A stretch of DNA of 5,318 nt, taken from assembly GCA_947074135.1 (NCBI GenBank), contig CAMTOL010000162.1:1-5318 (forward strand), written 5' to 3'. Below are positions 1 to 5,318 of this stretch, one piece after another. The translations under genes and the position numbers were made by a program. The notes under the pieces are model-generated. The model ran no database searches. It was given only the letters and a program-made list of their open reading frames with translations, and was not told the origin of the DNA. The stretch's first letter is position 1. Each line of letters opens with the position of its first letter. The stretch is from an uncultured Rikenellaceae bacterium. GTDB taxonomy: Bacteria > Bacteroidota > Bacteroidia > Bacteroidales > Rikenellaceae.

Positions 1-48
1 CGGCCAGCTCCACGGCATTACGCGGATAAAGGCAACACCCTGATCAAG
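1..48. other. Atypical left edge: likely join, indel or foreign sequence within the transporter gene
   Basis: The transporter frame matches the family down to ...DVESLHDIL (residues 777-785, ending at 46). It then reads DQGVAFIRVMPWSWP, where the family normally has a short link followed by a (V/I)PL..VA segment. The other two minus-strand frames hold fragments, VLPLSA and AVELA, that would suit the family better, which suggests one or more indels. The stretch is also visibly GC-richer than the rest of the gene. The break coincides with a GATC at 42-45. Whether this is assembly or read-end error, a chimeric join or a true rearrangement cannot be told from the window. Confidence 0.45.
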
Positions 49-2400
49 GATATCATGAAGAGATTCAACATCTATTCCGTTACGATAATTATCATCAGCT
101 TTAACGGTTAGGTCAAAAGTTCTGTTGCCCTCATACACCTGAGAAACTATTTCTCCGGCAAGAAGAACATTTACATAATCTGCAAATTGAGAAGGAGTAA
201 CTCCGTATTTTGCCATTATTTCACGTTTTGGCTCAATCTTAATCTGAGGTCTTTCTACTTGTTGCTCAACATTAAGATCGGCAACACCTTCGATATCTGA
301 AATATTCGCTTTAATCTGATTTCCTATTGTGTAAAGTTTATTTAGATCTGATCCGAAAAGCTTTATTGCAATATTTGCTTTTGTACCCGAAAGCATAGCA
401 TCAATACGGTGCGAAATTGGTTGCCCAATCTCGATACTAACACCAGGCAGCACCGCCAATTTTTCACGAATTTCGGACGTAACCTCATCTTTACTCCTAT
501 CGCCAAGCATAAACGGAGCTTCAATTTCCGAAGTATTAACACCAAGAGCGTGTTCGTCAAGTTCGGCACGACCAGTCTTACGAGCAACGGTCTGAACTTC
601 ATCAACGGTGAGCAACATCTGTTCGGCAAGTCGTCCTATTCTGTCGGACTCTTCGAGCGAAACTCCCGGCATAGTGTTAATGCTAATTGTGAACGAACCC
701 TCGTTGAACGGAGGCAAGAAACTACGTCCAAGCGAGAAGAACAGCACAATAGTAGCCACCAAAACAGCCCCAGTAAACGAAAGAACAGCCGTTTTATGTC
801 GCAATGCCCAAGCAAGTGAAATTGAGTACCACTCTTTGAGTTTACGAGCGACAATAGGTTCTTTACCCTCTTTTCCATTAATCTTCTTTCCACCCAATAG
901 ATAACTACACAACACTGGAGTAAGCGTTAGAGCAACAATTGTAGAGGCAACAAGAGCCACGATAAAGGCAACTCCAAGCGGCACCAACATTCGACCCTCC
1001 ATACCTGAAAGGAAGAACAAAGGCAAAAAACTCGCCATAATAATCAACGTTGAGTTAAGTATCGGCATACGCACCTCTTTCGAAGCATCGAAGATAACCT
1101 GAATTGAGCTTTTCTGCTCCTCAATAGGTCGTAATCTATTCTCTCGAAGCCGTTTAAATACATTCTCAACATCGACAATCGCATCATCGACTAACGACCC
1201 AATAGCGATAGCCATACCTCCAAGACTCATCGTATTGACTGTGAGTCCCATAACTTTTAACACTAGAATTGAGGTAACAAGCGCTAACGGAATAGAAACG
1301 AGCGATATAATGGTGGTACGGAAGTTGAACAAAAAGATAAACAAGATGATTACCACAAAAATAGCCCCTTCGTAGAGTGCTTTTTGAACATTGTTAATCG
1401 AACTCTCTATAAAACGAGCCTGACGGAAAATATCGGTTGCGATATTAACATCGGCAGGAAGCGTTTTGGCAACTTCAGCAAGTGAAACATCGAGTTTTTC
1501 GGTAAGTTCAATTGTGCTAGTCGCAGGTTGTTTGGTAACTGTAATAATAACAGCAGGTTTTGTTCTGTTCGAAGCCACACCAAGCTTAGGAGCTTTGTCG
1601 CCAATCATTACATCGGCAACATCGGCAAGAGTGATAGGGGTATTTTGTGGCGTAACTTTGATTACCGAACTAGCAATTTTTTCGACATCGCTAGTCGAGA
1701 GCATTCCACGCACAATATACTCATTCCCATATTCATAAAGCACTCCACCCGATGAATTTTGGTTCATCTCACGAGCAACGGTCAACACCTCGTCGAGCGA
1801 AACGTCGAAGTACTTCATCTTATCGGGATTGAGTAGTATCTGATACTCCTTTATCTCACCACCGATAACCGCAACTTGCGCCACACCCCCAGTCGAGAGC
1901 AGTCGAGGACGAATAGTCCAATCGGCAAGTGTACGTAGCTCTTGAAGTGATGTTGAGTCCGAAGTCAGACCAATAATCATCACCTCACCAAGAATTGAGG
2001 ATTGAGGTCCTAGTGTTGGTTTGCCCACATTAGAGGGCAGTTGGTCGCCCACTACTGCCAGTTTTTCACTCACAATCTGACGAGCTCTATAAATATCTGT
2101 ACCCCAGTCAAATTCGACCCAAACAATCGAAAAACCAGTTGTCGAACTTGAACGAACACGCCTGACATCGGTTGCTCCGTTAACTGCTGTTTCTACTGGG
2201 AAAGTAACTAATCGCTCCACCTCTTCGGGTGCCATTCCTTGCGCTTCGGTCATTACGACAACTGTTGGCGCGTTGAGGTCGGGAAACACATCGACCTCCA
2301 TATTTGATGCTGTATATACCCCACCAAACATCAACAGAAAGGCTGCAACAAGCACAACCAATCGATTGTTTAGTGAGAACTGTATTATCTTATTTAACAT
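1..2400 (-). CDS. Heavy-metal RND efflux transporter, CusA/CzcA family, inner-membrane subunit (partial, 3' end missing)
   Basis: This is the proton-driven inner-membrane pump of a tripartite metal exporter. An unbroken frame runs 800 codons from the ATG at 2398-2400 to the left edge; the family is usually ~1030-1050 residues, so roughly 240 C-terminal residues are missing. Visible in order: TM1 (~13-31); the family signature VFPDLNAPTVVVMTEAQG (38-55) and LVTFPVE (64-70); the first periplasmic porter region to ~340; TM2-TM6 (~343-498); TM7 (~534-556); FLPPFNEGSF (561-570); and the second porter region to ~785. TM4 reads AIAIGSLVDDAIVDVEN (397-413). D405 and E412 match the proton-relay D408 and E415 of CzcA, while A399 replaces CzcA D402, as in E. 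coli CusA. The Cu/Ag-binding Met triad of CusA is not evident, so the substrate is left open and no symbol is given. It follows the adaptor gene after an 85-bp gap with no promoter seen, so it is probably co-transcribed. The last ~15 codons (positions 1-48) do not resemble the family. Confidence 0.95.
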   Translation of the reverse strand, partial: MLNKIIQFSLNNRLVVLVAAFLLMFGGVYTASNMEVDVFPDLNAPTVVVMTEAQGMAPEEVERLVTFPVETAVNGATDVRRVRSSSTTGFSIVWVEFDWGTDIYRARQIVSEKLAVVGDQLPSNVGKPTLGPQSSILGEVMIIGLTSDSTSLQELRTLADWTIRPRLLSTGGVAQVAVIGGEIKEYQILLNPDKMKYFDVSLDEVLTVAREMNQNSSGGVLYEYGNEYIVRGMLSTSDVEKIASSVIKVTPQNTPITLADVADVMIGDKAPKLGVASNRTKPAVIITVTKQPATSTIELTEKLDVSLAEVAKTLPADVNIATDIFRQARFIESSINNVQKALYEGAIFVVIILFIFLFNFRTTIISLVSIPLALVTSILVLKVMGLTVNTMSLGGMAIAIGSLVDDAIVDVENVFKRLRENRLRPIEEQKSSIQVIFDASKEVRMPILNSTLIIMASFLPLFFLSGMEGRMLVPLGVAFIVALVASTIVALTLTPVLCSYLLGGKKINGKEGKEPIVARKLKEWYSISLAWALRHKTAVLSFTGAVLVATIVLFFSLGRSFLPPFNEGSFTISINTMPGVSLEESDRIGRLAEQMLLTVDEVQTVARKTGRAELDEHALGVNTSEIEAPFMLGDRSKDEVTSEIREKLAVLPGVSIEIGQPISHRIDAMLSGTKANIAIKLFGSDLNKLYTIGNQIKANISDIEGVADLNVEQQVERPQIKIEPKREIMAKYGVTPSQFADYVNVLLAGEIVSQVYEGNRTFDLTVKADDNYRNGIDVESLHDILDQGVAFIRVMPWSWP

Positions 2401-2452
2401 TGTTTTGCTGTAATCAAATGAGTTAGAATTTTAAATGAGTTTAAATACATTA

Positions 2453-2480
2453 AAAATTCATAATTCAAAATTCATAATTC
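2453..2480. repeat. Two perfect tandem copies of a 14-bp AT-rich unit in the adaptor-transporter gap
   Basis: The unit AAAATTCATAATTC occurs at 2453-2466 and again at 2467-2480 without a mismatch. It fills much of the 85-bp gap between the adaptor stop and the transporter start. Short GAATTATGAATT-like runs of this kind are common between genes in Bacteroidota. No terminator hairpin and no TAnnTTTG promoter element is seen in the gap (2401-2485), so the two genes are probably on one transcript. No function can be assigned to the repeat. Confidence 0.85.
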
Positions 2481-2485
2481 GAAGA

Positions 2486-3802
2486 TTAGTGTTCGTGTCC
2501 GTGAGGTATATCGCCCGATGCTGATGCCAACTTGACTTGAATAGCACCTTTGGTAACAACCTTATCTCCAGATTTCAATCCTTTCAGAATCTCTACCCTC
2601 TCGCCATTACTACTTCCAAGCGAAACCTCCTGCTTCTTGAAACTCTCCTCGTGTGCCTGAAGATAGACATAGTAAACTCCCTGCTCTTCGGTCAGTGCCG
2701 ACACAGGAATAGAGATTGCGTCAGGTTGTTCTTTGCCAAGCAAATAGACCTCTACAAATGAACCTGGAAGTGTATTTCCAACGTTATTGAACTCAAAAAT
2801 CACAGGAATATAGTACGACTGCGCATCAACATTTTTTGCCGAGCTAACCAAACGACCACCAAGCTCAGAGAGTTTAACAACGCTATTATCGTAATCTGTC
2901 TTGAAATTAGCAGTTACTATATCGTTCAACTGGCGATAGTTACGTTGTGAAACATCGGCTCTAAGTTGAAGTTTTTGGTTACGTGCAATCGTAGCGATAG
3001 GCTCTCCAACGGTAACGTATTGTCCTTGCGAAACCAATCTATTTTTGAGATAGCCAGTCATTGGCGATGGCACTTTAACACCATCTTTTGTAACATTGCT
3101 AGACATCGCCTCATAGGCTGTCTTAGCGTTTTGAAAAGTTAATTCGATTTGTTGTGCTTCGCGTTGAGATATAATATTATCAACTACCAATAGTTGCGCT
3201 CTCTCCCACTCTTTTTTAGCATTTTCATAAGCAATTCTAACTTTAACAGTTTGGTCGCCTTCCGCTAAATTTCTCGACGAAACAATTGCAACAGCAGCAC
3301 CCTCTTTAATTGCAGCTCCTTCGGTCAAATATTGATTTGAGAAGTGCACAATACCGTTTTGGGTAGCAACTACTATCTCTTCGCCGCCTTGAGGCGACAC
3401 AATTGAGCCACTAGTTTTAATAACACTACGGAAAGGATTTGGTGCAACAGTTTCTGTTTGCAACCCAACTAATTCCGCCTGTTTTTTGGTAAACTCAATC
3501 TCGTCAGAGTGGTCGTGAGCATCGGCAGCAGCGTGGTTGTGTCCATCGCTAGAGCTACAGCTCTCGCCCGAGGCGTGATTGTGTCCGTCGTCAGCAGCGT
3601 GGTTGTGTCCATCGTCAGAGCCACAACTTTCGCCCTCGGCGTGGTTGTGCGCATCTGCTTTAGTAGTAGTGGTTGATGCAGAGCAGCTACTACCATCGCT
3701 ATGGTCGTGTCCGTGCTCATCTTTGGTTGTACTTGACGAAGAACCGCAACTAACCGCAAAAAAAGCTGTTAATATTAACAGTAACAAATATCTTAGTTTC
3801 AT
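2486..3802 (-). CDS. RND efflux periplasmic adaptor (membrane fusion) lipoprotein with His/Cys-rich N-terminal extension
   Basis: This 438-residue protein is the periplasmic adaptor that joins the RND pump to its outer-membrane channel (CusB/CzcB/HlyD type). The signal peptide MKLRYLLLLILTAFFAVSC ends at a lipobox-like AVSC, so C19 is probably lipidated. Residues 28-98 form a linker with 13 His and three Cys (40, 60, 82) in HNHA/HDH clusters. The adaptor core follows from ~101: biotinyl-lipoyl-like halves (~140-176 and ~243-275, the latter with VPSPMTGYL), a helical hairpin between them (~177-236), a beta-barrel (~277-360, with LPGSFVEVYL) and a membrane-proximal domain (~361-430, with SIPVSAL and LKGLKSGDKVVTKGA). 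The tail is HGHEH (434-438). The His clusters are presumed metal ligands and point to zinc or similar ions; E. coli CusB instead uses Met residues for Cu/Ag. The ATG at 3800-3802 is the only start that keeps the signal peptide. The transporter gene follows, and the His/Cys-rich gene precedes it by 111 bp. Confidence 0.93.
   Translation of the reverse strand: MKLRYLLLLILTAFFAVSCGSSSSTTKDEHGHDHSDGSSCSASTTTTKADAHNHAEGESCGSDDGHNHAADDGHNHASGESCSSSDGHNHAAADAHDHSDEIEFTKKQAELVGLQTETVAPNPFRSVIKTSGSIVSPQGGEEIVVATQNGIVHFSNQYLTEGAAIKEGAAVAIVSSRNLAEGDQTVKVRIAYENAKKEWERAQLLVVDNIISQREAQQIELTFQNAKTAYEAMSSNVTKDGVKVPSPMTGYLKNRLVSQGQYVTVGEPIATIARNQKLQLRADVSQRNYRQLNDIVTANFKTDYDNSVVKLSELGGRLVSSAKNVDAQSYYIPVIFEFNNVGNTLPGSFVEVYLLGKEQPDAISIPVSALTEEQGVYYVYLQAHEESFKKQEVSLGSSNGERVEILKGLKSGDKVVTKGAIQVKLASASGDIPHGHEH
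3518..3649 (-). repeat. Tandem 66-bp (22-residue) repeat inside the adaptor His-rich region
   Basis: Adaptor residues 52-73 and 74-95 are two adjacent copies of a 22-residue unit, with 17 of 22 positions identical by eye. Each unit has HNHA, then GESC, then DGHNHA. At DNA level a 23-base stretch at 3526-3548 recurs exactly at 3592-3614, offset by 66 bases, which indicates duplication of DNA rather than convergent His codons. Each unit offers four His and one Cys, enough for a metal site. Flanking partial units (HGHDH at 30-34 and HDH at 96-98) extend the pattern. Confidence 0.88.
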
Positions 3803-3858
3803 TATCTTAAAAATCTTAAATGTTTTGGTAATTTATAACAAAAGAGATACTCTACACA

Positions 3859-3866
3859 CAAAAATA
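3859..3866 (-). promoter_or_regulatory. Possible isolated -7 promoter element upstream of the adaptor gene
   Basis: On the minus strand this octamer reads TATTTTTG, which fits the Bacteroidota -7 consensus TAnnTTTG. It lies 56 bases before the adaptor ATG, in the gap after the His/Cys-rich gene. The nearest TTTG candidates for a -33 element (3882-3885 and 3892-3895) give spacers of 15 and 25 bases rather than the usual 19-21, so this is weak. The adaptor may instead be read only from the promoter at 4426-4456. Confidence 0.22.
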
Positions 3867-3913
3867 GTGCAGAGAATAGCTCAAAGAGAACCAAACTATG
3901 AACTCAATGAGAT

Positions 3914-4417
3914 TTAAGACAATTGAACTGGAGGTGCTCTAAGACCACAACTAGACGTCAGTTGTGCAGAGCCATATAGATTTGGTCTATTTCCACTATA
4001 AGTGGAGTCATTTATTGGTACTTTAAGTTCGCAATCGACATTTAGAATTGAACTTAAAAGAATCAGAGGTAAATTGAGGTCAAAATGTGAGCCTCTGTGA
4101 AGATCATTTGACGCACACATCGAACAGTGAGAGTCGTTCTCGCTGCGAGGTGCAAAAAAGTCTAAATCTTCGACACAGCTACTGCCATTTGAATTATTAT
4201 GCTCACAAGGTAAAGCACGTCCACTCTCATCGAGCAGCGACTGGCAATGATGGCAAGAATTAGGTTCATCACCACATTGGTTATGTTCAAAAAGAGCAGC
4301 GTGTGTATTAACCATACAAGCAACTCCATCGTGGTGGTGGTGAGGCACGATACTCATACCCAACAGCACAGTGGCCGCCAGAGCAACAAAGAGTGTATAT
4401 ATAGTTTTTCTCACCAT
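3914..4417 (-). CDS. Small His/Cys-rich exported protein, DUF6769-like, of a metal efflux locus
   Basis: A 167-residue protein from the ATG at 4415-4417. The frame also has an upstream GTG (4424-4426), but that codon overlaps the predicted -7 promoter element, so the ATG is preferred. A hydrophobic N-terminal segment (~4-22, a signal peptide or membrane anchor) is followed at once by VPHHHHDGVAC (24-34). The rest holds 10 Cys and 12 His in all, including CHHC (55-58) and CSMC (98-101), a moderately hydrophobic patch (~114-127), and a C-terminal GLRAPP (158-163). Short proteins with an N-terminal helix, a PHHHH motif and an LRAPP-like end are known in Bacteroidota beside metal efflux genes and are, as I recall, classed as DUF6769; that assignment is from memory. 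No enzymatic motif is seen. A periplasmic metal-binding or metal-delivery role is inferred from ligand content and position, as the first gene ahead of the adaptor and pump. Confidence 0.82.
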   Translation of the reverse strand: MVRKTIYTLFVALAATVLLGMSIVPHHHHDGVACMVNTHAALFEHNQCGDEPNSCHHCQSLLDESGRALPCEHNNSNGSSCVEDLDFFAPRSENDSHCSMCASNDLHRGSHFDLNLPLILLSSILNVDCELKVPINDSTYSGNRPNLYGSAQLTSSCGLRAPPVQLS

Positions 4418-4425
4418 ACCGACCA

Positions 4426-4456
4426 CAAATATAGTAATTTAATCATTAACCACAAA
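4426..4456 (-). promoter_or_regulatory. Bacteroidota-type promoter for the metal efflux genes
   Basis: Read on the minus strand, TTTG (4456-4453) is followed after exactly 19 bases by TATATTTG (4433-4426). This matches the Bacteroidota housekeeping promoter TTTG-N19-21-TAnnTTTG. The -33 TTTG is the last part of the T-tract of the preceding terminator. Transcription would begin around 4418-4421, only a few bases before the ATG at 4417, so the mRNA would be leaderless or nearly so. Confidence 0.65.
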
Positions 4457-4486
4457 AAAAACTGTTTCGCAAATTTGCGAAACAGT
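4453..4486 (-). terminator. Intrinsic terminator of the rubrerythrin gene
   Basis: A perfect 26-bp palindrome spans 4461-4486, with arms ACTGTTTCGCAAA and TTTGCGAAACAGT. As RNA it can form an ~11-bp stem with an AAUU loop. On the minus strand it runs straight into a tract of eight T (counting the final base of the palindrome), then G. It sits ~70 bases past the rubrerythrin stop. The plus-strand side has no T-tract, so it acts only on leftward transcription. Confidence 0.88.
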
Positions 4487-4555
4487 CTATTAAAAATTAA
4501 CTGTTAAAAATTGTGGTTACTCCCATCAATCACTAACAATTAACATATATCACTC

Positions 4556-5107
4556 TTATTTAAAGAAGCGATTGTAGAGTCCTTCGAATACTTGACCGTG
4601 ACGAGCTTCGTCTTTACACATTTCGTGAACTGTATCGTGGATTGCATCTAGATTCAACTCTTTTGCACGAGCAGCGATACGTTTCTTATCAGCACAAGCA
4701 CCATTTTCAGCATCCATACGAGCCTTAAGGTTAGTCTTAGTGTCCCAAACAACTTCGCCTAAAAGCTCTGCAAATTTCGAAGCGTGTTCAGCCTCCTCAA
4801 TTGCAATACGCTTGTAAGCTTCAGCAACTTCAGGATATCCCTCTCTATCTGCTTGACGACTCATTGCCAAATACATACCAACTTCGGTACACTCGCCCAT
4901 AAAGTGAGCACGAAGACCCTCTAAAACCTCCGCATCAACACCTTGAGCTACACCAATACGGTGTTCATCAGCCCAAGCCAACCTTTCGCCTGTTTCAATA
5001 AGTTCATTGAATTTCTCTTTTGGTTGACGACATTGAGGACAAACCTCAGGAGCCTCAGCACCTGTGTGTACATAACCACAAACTGTGCAAATCCATTTCT
5101 TTTCCAT
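4556..5107 (-). CDS. rbr: Rubrerythrin with N-terminal rubredoxin domain (reverse rubrerythrin / NADH peroxidase type)
   Basis: This 183-residue cytoplasmic protein reduces hydrogen peroxide (and, in some relatives, oxygen) to water, with electrons passed from NAD(P)H through a redox partner. The N-terminal rubredoxin domain (1-~35) has CTVCGY (C7, C10) and CPQC (C23, C26), which bind one iron. A ferritin-like four-helix domain (~58-183) follows. Its diiron ligands by motif are E72 (in GECTE), E105 and H108 (EEAEH), E134 (in DAENGA), and E167 and H170 (DEARH). Classical rubrerythrins carry rubredoxin at the C terminus; this reversed order and the [21 protein letters not shown] block match the reverse-rubrerythrin/NADH peroxidase group known from clostridia and other anaerobes. 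Length is normal and nothing is missing. It has its own promoter and terminator, so it is a single-gene unit next to, not part of, the efflux operon. The ATG at 5105-5107 is directly before the rubredoxin fold. No Shine-Dalgarno sequence is seen. Confidence 0.95.
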   Translation of the reverse strand: MEKKWICTVCGYVHTGAEAPEVCPQCRQPKEKFNELIETGERLAWADEHRIGVAQGVDAEVLEGLRAHFMGECTEVGMYLAMSRQADREGYPEVAEAYKRIAIEEAEHASKFAELLGEVVWDTKTNLKARMDAENGACADKKRIAARAKELNLDAIHDTVHEMCKDEARHGQVFEGLYNRFFK

Positions 5108-5152
5108 AGTAATAATAAATTTTAAAATTTAATATTTTTCTGTTCGCTTGTA

Positions 5153-5184
5153 CAAATATAAAATTTTTTTCTAAATAATAAAAA
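5153..5184 (-). promoter_or_regulatory. Probable promoter of the rubrerythrin gene
   Basis: On the minus strand TATATTTG at 5160-5153 is an exact TAnnTTTG match and is identical to the -7 element of the metal efflux promoter. At the expected 20-base distance lies TTTT (5184-5181), one mismatch from the TTTG -33 element. The implied leader is about 40 bases, AT-rich and without a Shine-Dalgarno sequence, as is normal for Bacteroidota. Confidence 0.55.
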
Positions 5185-5318
5185 TTATTTTTTTTTTATA
5201 TTACTCTTTTATTTCTATCAAAATACAAATCACAGATTATCCGCAGAAATTTTAATTACCCAAACCTCCATCTCAAATTTATTCATCACATAATTAAAAT
5301 TATCCGCACACTCATCAT
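5161..5318. other. AT-rich upstream region with possible end of a gene running off the right edge
   Basis: The stretch is very AT-rich and includes a run of ten T (5188-5197). One minus-strand frame is open from 5316 inward for 28 codons to a TGA at 5230-5232 and could be the C terminus of a gene entering from the right. It shows no recognisable motif and may be chance. The 10-mer ATTATCCGCA occurs twice (5236-5245 and 5299-5308). No complete gene or RNA is seen here. Confidence 0.3.

Noticed and set aside
409..904. Two overlapping plus-strand frames and several minus-strand off-frame ORFs inside the transporter gene
   Set aside because: The transporter frame is continuous and family-like through this whole stretch; the others have no protein-like composition and are shadows.
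3579..3917. Plus-strand open frame of 112 codons opposite the adaptor start and His-rich region
   Set aside because: It lies antisense to the well-supported adaptor, arises from the repetitive His/Asp/Ser codons, and has no recognisable motif.
4418..4426. GTG at 4424-4426 as start of the His/Cys-rich protein (170 residues)
   Set aside because: It overlaps the predicted -7 element and adds only three residues before a better ATG; not excluded if transcription starts further upstream.
4487..4555. Near-repeat TTAAAAATT around 4490-4512 as a regulatory site
   Set aside because: It is simple AT-rich sequence between the rubrerythrin stop and its terminator, with no further support.
5116..5131. 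16-bp A/T-only palindrome in the rubrerythrin leader as an operator
   Set aside because: With only A and T in a very AT-rich leader, such a palindrome is expected by chance and matches no operator that I recognise.
5176..5197. AT-only hairpin followed by ten T on the plus strand as a terminator
   Set aside because: The stem has about five A-T pairs and no G-C pair, and no plus-strand gene lies upstream.
5230..5316. 28-codon open minus-strand frame as a definite gene end
   Set aside because: Too short and without motif; the duplicated ATTATCCGCA 10-mer suggests it may be a degenerate intergenic repeat instead.

Overview
The window looks like a fragment of a Bacteroidota (probably Bacteroidales) chromosome. 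The evidence is AT-rich intergenic DNA, no Shine-Dalgarno sequences before the starts, promoters of the TTTG / TAnnTTTG type, relatives typical of that phylum, and the tandem GAATTATGAATTTT-type intergenic repeat. All supported genes lie on the minus strand, so the window is read here from right to left.

At the right edge (5161-5318) is AT-rich DNA with at most the last codons of an unseen gene. A promoter near 5153-5184 then drives a 183-residue rubrerythrin with its rubredoxin domain at the N terminus (5107-4556), a cytoplasmic peroxide-reducing diiron protein. Its transcript should end at a perfect 26-bp palindrome followed by a T-tract (4486-4453). The end of that T-tract doubles as the -33 element of the next promoter (4456-4426).

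That promoter leads into a heavy-metal efflux locus: a small secreted or membrane-anchored His/Cys-rich protein resembling the Bacteroidota family DUF6769 (4417-3914), then a periplasmic lipoprotein adaptor of an RND pump (3802-2486), then the inner-membrane RND metal transporter of the CusA/CzcA family (2400 to the left edge, C-terminal ~240 residues missing). The adaptor carries an unusual His/Cys-rich N-terminal extension built on a 22-residue tandem repeat. The inferred machine takes metal from the periplasm, possibly collected by the His/Cys-rich protein and the adaptor extension, and exports it across the outer membrane. Neither the outer-membrane TolC-like channel nor a metal-sensing regulator is in the window.

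The metal is not settled. The transporter's fourth membrane helix has a CusA-like alanine in place of the first CzcA aspartate. However, the methionine triad that binds Cu(I)/Ag(I) in E. coli CusA seems absent, and the accessory proteins are His-rich rather than Met-rich, which favours a divalent metal such as zinc, cobalt, nickel or cadmium.

The first ~48 bases are GC-richer than the rest and do not encode the expected continuation of the transporter, so they may be a join or a sequence error. I see no RNA gene, CRISPR array, insertion sequence or clearly novel system. The most interesting parts are the His-rich metal-handling modules and the compact terminator/promoter junction.
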